Below are positions 1 through 10,855 of a DNA stretch of 64,000 bases, piece after piece. Each line of letters opens with the position of its first letter. The stretch's first letter is position 1. The translations under genes and the position numbers were made by a program. The notes beneath the pieces are model-generated. The model saw only the letters and a list, made by a program, of their open reading frames with translations. It had not been told where the DNA came from and did not search any database. Source of the DNA: Deinandra increscens subsp. villosa (lineage: Eukaryota; Streptophyta; Magnoliopsida; Asterales; Asteraceae); assembly GCA_039602395.1 (NCBI GenBank), contig JBCNJP010000017.1, positions 93,720,713 through 93,784,712 of the forward strand, in the 5' to 3' direction.

Positions 1-306
1 CACCGATCATCTGAAAAGTCGTTCTGTCAACCATGTTCTTCTGAATATCAGAAGTCATAGTGGCTAGCATAAGACATGCGACATTTTTGGCATTTTGTCG
101 CAATGTGTTATGGGCGTTACATGCAGGAGTAGTGTCAGCTTCAGGTTGCTCGGGAACCTCACCTTCTAACATGTTTTCCATGCCATTTTCAAGACGATTA
201 TCATATTCCTTTCCCAATCAAGGAAGTTGGCACCATCAAGTTTCTCCTTCTCAAGAAGAGACTTGAGATGGAAAATCTCTCGGTTTGCGCGGTTTGCATT
301 AGCCAT
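1..306 (-). pseudogene. Ty1/copia gag N-terminal fragment, frameshifted, runs off the window edge
   Basis: Read on the minus strand from an ATG at 306-304. The first frame gives a copia-type gag start with LEKEKLDGANFLDWERN, the usual opening of UBN2/gag proteins, where this tryptophan-containing segment precedes the capsid fold. That frame stops soon afterwards. The homology continues in another frame with GEVPEQPEAD and then ACLMLATMTSDIQKNM, which matches the next conserved gag block. A frameshift therefore lies near 190-205. The rest of the element lies left of the window. I see no clear primer site between 307 and 596, so I cannot say whether the LTR-like block starting at 597 belongs to it. 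Confidence 0.65.
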
Positions 307-596
307 CTGAAACAACATGCAAATTTAGTGTTTTGATGTTTGATTCGTATTCAAGGATGGCAAGCTAATCTTGAATGGGAAATGGGAATTCAGTTAGTTA
401 GACAATTTCTCCAGACAACGTAGAGTGCTTTCAAAATTTCTAAGTAACAAAATCGACAACGATTGTCACTTGTGAATAACTGTCATAACTCCTGTTATTG
501 GGCTTTCGTGAACGGATCAGCGAAATACGTTTAGCCCCATCCTATGCCCATTCTGTCTACTGGCTAACCAGAGGTACGGTGTTGAAATACTTCAAT

Positions 597-1650
597 TGTG
601 ACAACCCGTATTTTCCAGGTATATTTTAATATATTAATTATGTGCAATTAACTGAAATTCTATGTGCATTAGGCTAATTTGTTTAAATTAGATGCCTTTA
701 CGTGCGAACGTAGACAATCTAGGTCCGACAACACTCACCCGTAATGGAAATCAACCAAAGTTCCGCCACTGTTCGAAATGGAACTTCAATAACAAGAAAT
801 TCATAAATTTGATTTTTGTATAATTTAAATATAAAATGAACATTTTATGTTTTCGAAGTATTACGTAATGACAAACGTATTTCAAACATGTCGTTTATTC
901 AAACGACCATTCTAGCCCAACAATACTTTGGTTTTAATTCTAAAACTTATTCAACTATAAATCATTTATGTTTCCGTCAAACATTTTAATTCCAATTTGA
1001 AGTACATCATTTGTGCGCAACAACATAAACACCAAATCATGACAAGTGACAAATTCCGATTATCCGAAAACGACTACAATAAACAATATTTTATTGTTAC
1101 GATTGCTCGTTTCACGTCGAAAATCCAATTTTCATTCCGGACATCGCTTTTGCACAAACAAAGTTTCATTGGACTCGTAGGACCAAACCGGACTCAACCC
1201 GACCCGACTCGAGACCCGGTTCGGCCCAGAAATCCCAATGGGCCTACGGCCCAATTTCTTTTTCTTTTCTTTCTTTTTCCTCGGCCCAAACCCTTCGGCC
1301 CATCCTTTTCTTTCCGGCCCGTTAGCCCACAGGCCGTCGGCCCATCTCTTTCCCTTTCGAATTGGGCCGAAGCCCAACTCTCTTCTTTTTTTTTCTTTTC
1401 GGACCGAACCCGAGGCCCACTTTTCTTCTTTTTCTTCCCGAGTTCGAGCCCTCCCTCTCTCTTTTTCTTTTTCTTTTTCCGGTCCTATTCCACCCTCCTC
1501 TCCCCATTCGGTTTCAATCACCAACTTAACCAAGTCCCTAGACAACTTCCACACTTGTCCCTAATAGTACAAGCAACTTGGTTAACCTTTGGTTAATGGG
1601 TTTAACCACTTACACAAAGTGTAGGTGTGGATCTATTCTCAATATGGACT
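597..1650 (+). mobile_element. LTR-like block, probably Ty3/gypsy solo or partial LTR
   Basis: Begins with TGTGACAACCCG, a common opening of plant gypsy LTRs. It has an A+T-rich first half and a pyrimidine-rich second half full of GGCCCA-type motifs (about 1180-1440), as many plant gypsy LTRs have around the transcription start. The open frames here on both strands are low-complexity (Pro/Ser/Phe or Arg/Lys-rich) and not believable proteins. The right boundary is not visible, and 1650-1990 has nothing I recognise. Small inverted repeats such as GGGCC-TAC-GGCCC occur near 1240-1255. Confidence 0.4.
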
Positions 1651-1990
1651 TTCCATGGTTGTTGTCACTATCAATAGGGCTCTGTATGTGAGTAAACAAA
1701 TGACGTTTGTCTTCTGTAGACCTGTTATGACTATGTTTCCGTTTGTCAATGTATCTATCGTTTGTTCAGAATCCTGGGTCATATCTCGGTGGCTATCGAT
1801 TCTATAGGTCGGCTAGGAGGTGCTTCAGTGCATCCTCGGTCAGAGTCGGCCTAGAGTTTCACTGTGAGGACTGGATGTCTGTTATGTGTGCTTGTATGTT
1901 GTATTTAATTGGTGCCTCGGGAACTGATACGGACAGCCGGTCCCACACCCTCACCCCCGCACCTGGAAGGGGGCGGCGGAGGGGGGGGGG

Positions 1991-2490
1991 NNNNNNNNNN
2001 NNNNNNNNNNNNNNNNNNNNNNNNNNNNNNNNNNNNNNNNNNNNNNNNNNNNNNNNNNNNNNNNNNNNNNNNNNNNNNNNNNNNNNNNNNNNNNNNNNNN
2101 NNNNNNNNNNNNNNNNNNNNNNNNNNNNNNNNNNNNNNNNNNNNNNNNNNNNNNNNNNNNNNNNNNNNNNNNNNNNNNNNNNNNNNNNNNNNNNNNNNNN
2201 NNNNNNNNNNNNNNNNNNNNNNNNNNNNNNNNNNNNNNNNNNNNNNNNNNNNNNNNNNNNNNNNNNNNNNNNNNNNNNNNNNNNNNNNNNNNNNNNNNNN
2301 NNNNNNNNNNNNNNNNNNNNNNNNNNNNNNNNNNNNNNNNNNNNNNNNNNNNNNNNNNNNNNNNNNNNNNNNNNNNNNNNNNNNNNNNNNNNNNNNNNNN
2401 NNNNNNNNNNNNNNNNNNNNNNNNNNNNNNNNNNNNNNNNNNNNNNNNNNNNNNNNNNNNNNNNNNNNNNNNNNNNNNNNNNNNNNNNNN
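1991..2490. other. assembly gap, exactly 500 N
   Basis: 500 consecutive N, preceded by a run of G (about 1978-1990) and interrupting the gypsy gag gene read on the minus strand. The sequence left of the gap (1859-1990) does not continue that protein convincingly, so the true gap size and join are uncertain. Confidence 0.99.
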
Positions 2491-4138
2491 TGTAGGATTG
2501 ACGAGGTGCCACATTGGATTGATTGGTCCCTTGAAAATTCGGATTGGATTGATTTGCTGAATTACCATACGGAAAGTTTGGATGGTTTCTTAGCCCCGGG
2601 TGGTAGGTATTGGAATTCATGTTGTAATTCCTACCACCTCTTTCTTGACCTTGCACTTGGTTGACCTCTTCAAACTGCTCTTGAAAACCTGGACATTGGT
2701 TAGCTGCATGGCCCAATTCGTTACAACTTGCACATACCTCATAAACCTGATTAGGAGCTTGAACCACTTCGTCAACAACAGCTTGCACATGTGATCTGCC
2801 CACAACATGTCTAGTCCTCCTGGAAGATTGTGCCTTCCTTTTTGATGTCACAGCCATTTGCTCCAAGTATGCCCAATCGTCTTGCTCATAGTTTGTACCA
2901 AACGTGCCATTAGAAATAGACATCAAATCACGAGCATCTTCGGGTGTCAATCCCTCATGGAATGCATTCAATAAATCCCATAGATCAATCCCATGATGAG
3001 GGCAGTTCTTCAACATCATATTGAACCGCTCAAAAGCTTCATGAAAAAGCTCACCTTGTTGCTGTTGGAAGTTCCTCAAGTTCCTTCTAGCATCACTTAT
3101 TTTCTGGTTGGTGTAGAACTCATCCAGAAACCGTTGTTGCATTTCAGCCCACGTATAGATGGATGCAGACGGCAATGTGTGGAACCAATTTTTGGCTTTA
3201 TCCTCAAGTGAAAATTGAAACAACACAAATTTAACCGCATCAGGTGAGAAACCTTGGCCTCCAATAGTATTGCATATAGAATCATATGCCTCCAGATGAA
3301 AGTAAGGCTCCTCCGTTGCCAATCCATGAAATTTGGGTAGACTTTGCAATGCATTAGTCCTCACCTCAAATGTTCTCCCCTCTTGATTTTGAGGAACTAC
3401 CACCGGTGACGGATTATGTGTAATGATGGGTCTAAAATGTGACTCAATCCCTCTATTTGCATCACGATTGTGTCCTCTTGGAACCGGTATTTGTGCTCCT
3501 TGTGGTGGCGGTGGGCCTTGTGGAGGACCTTGAGGTGGAATCTGTGTTGGCACCCTTTGTTCAGGTGCTTGCCTTTGGGCTGGAGGTGGCTGCTGTCTTG
3601 GCACAACCGGGGGTCTCACATACCTTTGTTGAAATTGACCGACCGGTGGTCTTTGTTGAAATGCAAATTCTTCTTGAGTGAATCCTTGATTCACATTGCC
3701 CTCCACTTCATATTCCTCTTCATAATCTTCGTACTTGCCTTCATAACCATCACCATATCCCCCATATTGTCCCTCCACGAACGGTATACGTGTATGTTGT
3801 TGAAATCTCAGTTGACCTTGTTGGTGGGTACCCGGAGTGGTGAAAACTGATGGTTGAGTTAAGGTGGTATGGGTTATAGGTTGGTTTTGCTGAAATAATG
3901 GTTGTTGACTTTGTTGGGATGATTGCCCATAAGATGGGTAAAATTGGGCAAAAGATGGAATGCCCGAATAAGATGCAAAACTGTATGGGTTTGATTCAGG
4001 AAAACTTGTTGAAGTGGTGGTGCTAGATGTGAGTATAGTGGACGGAGAAGGGGTTGAAGTACTTGGTGGTATATATTGATCCGAAGGTGAAACTGATGTG
4101 TTCACTGGTTGCTTTCCCGGTTCACTTTGTGTTTCCAT
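2491..4138 (-). CDS. Ty3/gypsy gag polyprotein, partial (C-terminal side lost in gap)
   Basis: An uninterrupted frame of about 549 codons from ATG at 4138-4136 into the N gap. Residues 1-270 are Ser/Thr/Pro/Gln-rich. About 280-440 match the retrotransposon gag (capsid) family, with KNWFHTLPSASIYTWAEMQQ, RFLDEFYTNQKISDARRNL and a DLLNAFHEGL segment. Near residues 465-480 is a zinc knuckle of CX2CX4HX4C form (CASCNELGHAANQC), which in this family binds the genomic RNA. Position fits: the primer site and 5' LTR lie directly upstream (4364-5890). The gag frame is open over its visible length, so the copy could be fairly young. Protease, RT and integrase would lie beyond the gap and are not visible. 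Confidence 0.85.
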
Positions 4139-4363
4139 TTTCTTGCTTTGTGTACTCGGTGCTCCAACAACCTTGTTTTCCCGGTGTAAGATTCGGTTCC
4201 TCCTGAATGCCCTTTCGATTTCTGGATCGAATAGTACTGGTGATGACGATTGTGACTTCCTAGTATGTATGCACTTGTGGGTACCTGCACACTAACACAA
4301 CCCGGCGTAAAACTAACAAACAAACAAACAATTACTACTAAAGGACACACCTTGCGCACTTCT

Positions 4364-4380
4364 CCTCGGCAACGACGCCA
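4364..4380 (-). other. primer binding site, tRNA-Asp-like
   Basis: On the minus strand this reads TGGCGTCGTTGCCGAGG, close to the TGGCGCCGTTGCCGGGG primer site used by Athila/Tat-type gypsy elements and complementary to the tRNA-Asp 3' end. It lies five bases inside the LTR edge at 4386 and upstream of the gag start at 4138. Confidence 0.8.
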
Positions 4381-4385
4381 AAATT

Positions 4386-5890
4386 TGACGTGATGTCGAA
4401 GTCTCACGCAAAGATAAACCCAAAAACACTAAATAGATAGCGGTAAGCGAGTGTCGAACACAGGGAGAATATGGAATGTGTGTTACTTTGCACTTTATAA
4501 TTAACTAAAATGACTTGAATAAAAAGATGAATAACGGTTTTGTTTGATGTGTTGATTTGAAAAACTAAAGTAAATTGCAGACAGTTGTAAGTTGTGATTA
4601 ATAAGAAACAAGGTGATCCTCTCAGAGTTCAGGTTTTCATGTAAACAACAAATATCAATGTTCTTACTGGAAAGAAACACATAGACATGCTTCGCGTATA
4701 TATAATCGCTTGTGATAAAAGGGGACTAAGTACTCGGGTTGCTAACGCGAGGTTGTCACCCGATGATCACCCAACAAATGTCAACCCAATTGCCTACCCA
4801 CTAAATCTCAATTGCCAACGGCACCAAGAACGTATGGTTGAAGAACAAGATCACACAATCGTCAAACGTTTACAAGCAATTGCATAAACACCATAGTAAA
4901 TTAAAACAACGGGTGTTTGAATCACTATTCCAGAAATACAAGAACACAAAATATCATTGTTTACAATCGAACCTTAAATCCAAGAGGAACACAATAAAAT
5001 TAGCCAATCATGGTTTTGATGAATGAACCGATGTTGAATCCGCAATCCATTGATGTTGAATGAAGATTATTGATGTTAAGAGACCTCCAATGATTGATTC
5101 TTGCTCCTAAAATCGCCTCCTAGGGTTTTTCGTTCGTCCTTGGGTGTTTCCTCCTGAAAAAAATCCTCAAGAGACACCCCAAATTCGCGTTTTTATCAAT
5201 TTTGCCGACTGCTGATCTGCTCCTAAACCGTAAGCTACGGTTCCCAAACCGTAAGCTACGGTTTGGGCGTAAGCTACGGTTCAAGGAGGCTGGGCGACAG
5301 TTCTGCTTTGAACTACTTTCACAAAACCGTAAGCTACGGTTTGAGTCCGTAAGCTACGGTTCTGGCAACTCCGAAACTTCACGTTCTTCTATCTTTTGAG
5401 CCTTCTAACATATCCTATTTACCCGGTTCCTCTTACGCTTCCGTATTTAACTCCTTTAAGCACCTGTAACCTGCAAACACTCGAGAAACTGCAATCATCC
5501 AAAATCATAACAATTACTATTATAACTACCTTAACCACCCATATTTATCATTATTAACTACTAAAATACGGTGCAACCGTCACTAAGGTTTTAACTCTTA
5601 AAAGTTTGTCGCTTGCCGAGACTTAACGAAACAACCGATTCGTTAATTGCCGTCCAAGACGTAAATAACTTTTAAGGTCTTCATCGCTAAATTAAACATA
5701 ATGATTCATTATGAATAATTAATTAATTTATTTATTAAACCAGTTAATAAACAAATAATTAATTCTTCTACGAATTTGTCGGTTATTCAGGTAAGCGGAC
5801 TTTAAAACCCGTTGCCTCTGGTGTAACTCTTACGGGTCTTGACCGGGTCGGGTACTTGATTTAGTCGGGTCCGGACACCTAAATCCAACA
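4386..5890 (-). mobile_element. 5' LTR of Ty3/gypsy (Athila/Tat-like) element, about 1.5 kb
   Basis: In element sense it starts TGTTGGATTTAGG (5890 downward) and ends ACGTCA at 4386, so it has the TG...CA ends, and it abuts the tRNA-Asp-like primer site. No coding capacity. It carries a cluster of five short inverted repeats (5226-5361). A GATAAAA motif follows them in the sense direction and could be a TATA-like box. The partner 3' LTR is not in the window, so age cannot be judged. Confidence 0.75.
5226..5361. repeat. five hairpin units with stem CCGTA/TACGG and loop AGC inside the LTR
   Basis: Copies of CCGTAAGCTACGG occur at about 5226-5242, 5243-5267, 5268-5281 (short by one base), 5323-5342 and 5347-5361. 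Each can fold as CCGTA-AGC-TACGG. The second is the longest, an 11-bp perfect stem (5243-5253 with 5257-5267) around a three-base loop. A short frame across them encodes repeated NRKLRF, a by-product of the repeat and not evidence of a gene. Confidence 0.9.
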
Positions 5891-6249
5891 ATTTTTTCTT
5901 GGCCGGGTATCATGTCCCACTAATGCATTTTTTTGTTTGTAACATTAGTGCTAGTGTGTGTAACATTGATGTTAAGACGTACGTCAGAAAAAAGCTTCAA
6001 AAAATGTTGGGACCACAACTAAATCAAGGATAAAAAGCGACTAGTTTAATTATATATTTTTTCTAAAAATCCGACAAACGATAAAAAAATTATTGACGTT
6101 TTAAAAATAGGGGGTTGCCTTTTGGGTTTGGTAAATTGAATGTTTTACGTTTTCTAGCAAAAGTCAAGGAGAGACACCTATCACCTTTTTTGTGGTTGCT
6201 TTAAGTTATTTAATTATTTATTTTAATGTGAGTTATTTTCTATTCCATA

Positions 6250-6302
<53 letters not shown>
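5891..6302. other. spacer ending in a (TA)n microsatellite
   Basis: No gene seen. An A+T-rich spacer between two unrelated retroelements. 6252-6302 is an uninterrupted TA tract ending exactly where the next LTR begins. Confidence 0.8.
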
Positions 6303-6307
<5 letters not shown>

Positions 6308-6991
6308 GATCATGGTTATTACTCTCTTAATAACCTCACAAGATTACTTATTTAAGATTAAAAAGACGGAATCAGATTAATCTTCTATGCTTTAACCAAC
6401 TCTCACCATTGCATTAAATAACAAAGAAAGTAATGTAAACAAGGAGTATCTAAGCACTACTATTGTATAGCTTCAATGGTATAAGTTTACAAAGCAAACA
6501 GTGGAACATAATTACATTAAACTGAATACAATATATATAGTGCTAGGAGGAATCAAGATCTACCCTTGATTTTCTTGAGGTCATCTTGACCGTTGAGTAT
6601 AAAGTAATCACTTAAGATCTGATATCTTTTAAGTTTGGTAGACTGCAAAAGGTTTTCTCCATGCTTTCTGAGACAAACGTGGGTATAGAAGTTGCTGGAA
6701 TAGTGTTCTGACAACTCGGGGACTTGTGTACAATAAGTCAAATCAACCGAGATAACAGTTCAGTCGGAAGAGTATTCTTTGGAGTTAACTGTAGCATCCG
6801 GTATAACTTGGTTCTTCCGAAGCAACATGATATTTTGGGATAAGTGATCTTCCAGGATATCTTCTGACTTAACCTTCCGAGATGACTTCTCTCGGAAGTT
6901 CCTCCGGATCTTCACTTCTCTCGGATCTTTACTTCTCTCGTATAGTTTCACCCTTAGTGAAATTCAGTCTTGAACACAAATATTCCCAACA
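6303..6991 (-). mobile_element. 3' LTR of a minus-strand Ty1/copia element
   Basis: Terminal inverted bases TGTTGG...CCAACA. In element sense it runs from 6991 to 6303. A TATA-like stretch lies at about 6525-6543 on the minus strand (CACTATATATATTG). The upstream half contains an inverted pair CTTCCGAGA (6874-6882) / TCTCGGAAG (6890-6898). The polypurine tract immediately precedes it. Frames inside the LTR are not protein-like. Confidence 0.8.
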
Positions 6992-7004
6992 ATCTTCCCC
7001 TAAG
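6992..7004 (-). other. polypurine tract of the copia element
   Basis: Minus strand CTTAGGGGAAGAT lies directly before the TGTTGG LTR start, the expected place for plus-strand priming. It fixes the orientation: the LTR at 6303-6991 is a 3' LTR. Confidence 0.75.
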
Positions 7005-7301
7005 ATGGTGCTACCAAAAACTTTGTATAACACAGAACTTAGTGCTAAAACACTACTAGGATATATGTATGTACAATCCTCACCTTCCTCTTCACCCAAA
7101 CAGCAAAACTGCAGATGTCGAATTTCTTTATCATAAGAGCAGTAATCTCTTGGATTATCTTTTGGACTAGTCACCATATTTTAAATTCATATGCTTGGTG
7201 AAGGTACCATCTGCTCTGTAGATATAAATTCTGTTCTCATCAGCATTTTGCTCAAATCTCACAATTGGACAGTAGTTAGAGATAGGTTGAGCAAATGAAA
7301 T

Positions 7302-8871
7302 TTATTTAGGAGTTGTGTCAAGGAAATCTCTGATTTTCAGCAGGAGCAAATGCTCTTGAGCAACTGCATTCTCCATGCCTGAATAGATTTCCATCATGTC
7401 TCTCAGCTCATCCTCACACAAATCCCTCACAATCTCCTCACTAGATAACTTCAACACTTCATCTTTGCTAGTGGCAAGAGTAAACATGTTTCTGACCTCA
7501 TCAAATTTCCAGTGGATGATCTTCCTTCTATCCATAGGAGCAGAATCTTTCTTCTCAGAATTCTTTGGAGGAACAGATAAGGTTTCTGGGTTAGAAGTGA
7601 CAACCTGTTTTCTTTTCCTAGATGTCTTTAACAAACCAGATGGCTGCAGGTTAGGTTTTGGTATAGGACAGGGTGGTAATATAGCTGGTGGTGAAGGTTT
7701 CTTTGAAGTAGAAGGTGGTGAAGTTGGAGGAGTTGGAATAGGTTGAAAGGGTGTTTGTAAGGGATGGTCGGTGGTTGTTGTTTGAGAGGTAAGGACAGGA
7801 GTTTGAGTAGAGGAAATGGTTTCAAGATGAATTGGTGCATCAACATTATCAAGAATTGATCTTAAAATGCTAATGTTGGGGTTTTGGCTTTTTTGCATTT
7901 GGATTTGCTATGGATGTTCTTTTTCTTTTAGCTTTAGCAGTAGGGATAATGGGATCAAAAGGAGATAAGATAGGAAATGCTTGATCATAACTGGCATAAG
8001 AATCTGGTGGCCTTGGTATACCTGAGATTCTTTCAGCCTCGGATTCTTTTTCTCTTACTTCATCATATTTGATCCTCAGTTTGGGCAACTTCATGAAGTT
8101 AATGCTTCTGGGAGGTTCCTTTTTAATTTATTTGAAGTACCACTGCAGAATAGCTCTTTCTTCATCAATAAATAACTTCATCTTTTGTCTTTCCGTAATC
8201 AAAGCATTTTGCCTATTGAGACTGAGCTCATTATCCCTCTTTAGCTTCTCTTGAAGTTCAACTTTCATATTTTCTTCAAGGACAACATCCATCCATTTGT
8301 GAATATCCAAAGCTTTCATATTTTCCAATTCACTTGCAGGGATAAGGTTCCTCTCAACAATCATCTTCTTCATCTTAAGCAGGAAGATACCATTTGCAAT
8401 AGATTCAGGTAACCTTATCTTCCTTTTGTCATCCTCTAACCTCTTGGCAAATTTCTTCTCTTCTCTGGTGGCTTTATCAGCTCTTGCTTTCTAAACTTCT
8501 CTATCAGTGCTTGATCAAATCCTCTGCCTTACCATTACTAGCATTTCAATGAATTGGGTATCATCTTTATAACTTTCAAATGTGGCATCCATCTGAATTG
8601 CAAGTTTTCTGTTAGCCTCTTCTTACTCTTCTCTCTGCTTTTTGGCAGCAAGATCTTCTTCAACATCTTTGGCCAATAAGACATTGATTGCAGAGAGGTT
8701 AGCATCCTCAATTTCTTCATCGGTGTCAGTGAAACTAGATATGGCTGATAGTTCTGAATAATTATCAACATTAACCTTCGTTTCAGCTTCATCTCCTTTG
8801 GCATCTTCCGGGAGAACTTCTTCTTCCCGAGCAGGTTGTTCTGGAAGAACAGCGGTTGTTTCGACCATCAA
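7302..8871 (-). pseudogene. degraded extra ORF of a copia element, upstream of its 3' LTR
   Basis: Several overlapping minus-strand frames together look like one decayed protein. An acidic start at 8871 (VETTAVLPEQPAREEEVLPE) is followed by a Lys/Glu-rich coiled-coil stretch around 8128-8373 (LEENMKVELQEKLKRDNEL), a basic segment ending in KAKRKRTSIANPNAKKPK near 7880, and a Pro/Thr-rich then charged C-terminal part (7302-7898, IVRDLCEDELRDMMEIYSG). Stops and frameshifts separate them. It sits between missing pol and the polypurine tract, where Sirevirus-type copia elements may carry an additional (env-like) ORF. I do not recognise a domain; function unknown. It is cut off near 8880. Confidence 0.45.
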
Positions 8872-9599
8872 GGTGTCTCATGGGTCAAACAAGTAAATCT
8901 AGGGCTCTGGGCCCCTAAAAATTTACTGCCTCACTTTTGTAGTAGATGTATTCATCAAGAATATTACACTCTAAGTGTTTGATTATATGTTAAAATGAAC
9001 AAAGCCTTATGAAGTAAAACCTTCGGAGGGTTATGTAAATAAAGATAATATAAGCAATCTCAATGATTTTCAATTTAGTTTAGATTATAATAAAAGAAAA
9101 TTAGTTTATTGATTGTTTCTTTAGACCTTGTTGCTAGAGTTTCAACGATAAAGAAAGATGATCTAATCAGAGCATGGAAATAAAGTGAGAAGTTCATTCT
9201 AGAGAACAAGTATGAACACAATCATTTGTGAAACATGGACTCTCAAATTTTTTTTAATTATGTAAGATCTACGTTATCACTAGAAAAACTAAATAGTTAA
9301 ACTATTTTATCTATTAAAAAACTCTAAAGAAATTGATTAACTACGAATGTTTTATTAAAAACTTTGCTTTGCATAAAGCAAGAAAATAAATTTAGTCTGA
9401 ATATATTTTGTCCACCTAAAAAAATATATATACAAACACAATAAATAATTGCCAATTATAAGCATTTTAGTTTATTATTATCGATTCCAAGTCTGGATAT
9501 GTAAAAGAGAGGGTTTGAAATATGTCTTTTGAAAAAGCCAAAATGCCCAAACTTTGAGTTCACTTGGGGCCTCTAAATTTGTTGAGCTGCCTCTGCCGA
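8872..9599. other. A+T-rich spacer, no gene
   Basis: No coding block. Two loosely similar direct motifs, GGGCCCCTAAAAATTTACTGCC near 8910 and a GGGGCCTCTAAATTTG version near 9567, suggest remains of another repeat, but no ends or target duplications are visible. Confidence 0.4.
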
Positions 9600-9943
9600 C
9601 CACATGCGCTTTTGTCATTGACTGTGATATAATCATGTTTCATTTCTCGAGTCAAAGTTAATGGCTCAACATTGTAAATAACTAAAGTTAAGGTTTAGTT
9701 AGTGTGTCGAGTTGTAAATAGTTTAGGGTCTGTAACGTAGGGACTGAAACTCTACAACCGCCATGTCATATGTATATATATATATGTGTCAAACATATTA
9801 GAATTCAATAGAATGTATTATTGTGTTTTCATTGTGTGTGTGTTCATCGAGAGAGACAAAGAGAAAGAGAAGAGTTTGTACCGAAAATCAGTCTCGTGAA
9901 ATCATCATCGATCAAAGTATTCCAACAATCTAGCATCAGAGCC
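9600..9943 (+). mobile_element. copia LTR 3' portion followed by tRNA-Met-like primer site
   Basis: A + strand LTR end ...TATTCCAACA (9918-9927) is followed after three bases by TAGCATCAGAGCC (9931-9943). This differs by two bases from the TGGTATCAGAGCC initiator-tRNA primer site of copia elements. A TATA-like run is at about 9771-9784. The LTR left end is not certain. The open frame 9821-10243 crosses the LTR/leader boundary and shows no gag features, so I do not call it a gene. Confidence 0.55.
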
Positions 9944-10613
9944 ATCGTTTTCACGGGATTGATTTCATCATCGTTGTCGGATCCGTGTTTGGTATTCATC
10001 AAGTATCGTAGAATCGTTTTTCTGTTTTGGAACTCACCGTTCGGTCGCATTACAAAAAGAAGTCGGATTCATTTTGGTTGTCGCAATCAAGGTGAACATA
10101 GGGAGTGTTTGATTGACGAAGTCGCGGGCGCCGGAACTTTGTTGGGTGACGCCGCTGTGATCGAACAGAATGAAGAAAGGCCGAAAGGTTTTTGTGCGGG
10201 GTTTTGCTATGTAACGATCGAACAAGAAATCAAACGATTTTAGAGGGTTGGGATAGGGCAAGAAAGGGAAAGGAACAAAAGGATTTTTTTCCTTTATTGT
10301 TTGTTGTGATCAAAAAAGGGAACAGGGACCAAAGGGTTTTTTTCCTTTTTTGAAGAATTTATTGAAATCAAGTATTTCAATATTTGACAAAATAGAAAAT
10401 TAAAGGGAGTGCATCGAGATTGTTTTTACGCCAGACGGGTGTTAATCATTTTGGTGTGTGAATCTGAAGAACGATTATTCAAGAATTCAACGTTTGGATT
10501 TTTTTTAATCATGTTTGAACACAAGAGGATTTTGGTGGATCAAGAATCGCGGAGAAGAAAGTCAGACGGACTGTCACGTTTTTTAAGATCATCAAAGTCA
10601 GAGATTTATTGAT

Positions 10614-10855
10614 TTAAGATCATCAGGGAAGAAATATATATTTCTACTAGTAGACGACTGCACGAGATATATATGGGTGTATTTCTTAAAGTCCAAGGAC
10701 GAAGCCTTTGGGACGTTTAAGGAATTCGGAACCAAGGTAGAAAGTGAAGTTGGAAGAAAACTAAAGATGTTAAGAACAGATATAGGAGGGGAATTCACGT
10801 CTCATGAATTCACCAAGTTCTTTAAAGATAATGGAAACATGCCAAACATGCAATG
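10614..10855 (+). pseudogene. Ty1/copia integrase core fragment
   Basis: The frame reads GKKYIFLLVDDCTRYIWVYF, then LKSKDEAFGTFKEF, then RKLKMLRTDIGGEFTSHEF. These are the first two blocks of the copia integrase catalytic core, with the first Asp in VDD and the second Asp in RTD-x-GGE. The catalytic Glu block is absent and a stop follows about 15 residues later. Gag and protease are missing between the primer site at 9931 and this block, so the element has a large internal deletion. Confidence 0.75.

Noticed and set aside
1132..1596. Overlapping open frames on both strands, up to 199 codons
   Set aside because: They come from the pyrimidine-rich part of an LTR-like sequence. The translations are Phe/Ser/Pro or Arg/Lys/Glu tracts with no conserved motif.
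5226..5361. Considered a CRISPR-like array because of regularly spaced identical hairpin repeats
   Set aside because: Plant nuclear DNA, no Cas genes, irregular spacers, and the block sits inside an LTR.
5202..5399. Frame encoding repeated NRKLRF, looking like a peptide precursor
   Set aside because: The peptide repeat follows directly from the DNA hairpin repeat in a gypsy LTR. There is no signal peptide or conserved start.
6192..6380. Frame with alternating Tyr/Ile (YIYIYI) in the middle
   Set aside because: Translation of a (TA)n microsatellite; the same applies to 27675-27890.
9821..10243. 140-codon frame beginning MCFHCVCVHRERQRERE
   Set aside because: It begins in an LTR, crosses the LTR end and the primer site, and shows no gag features.
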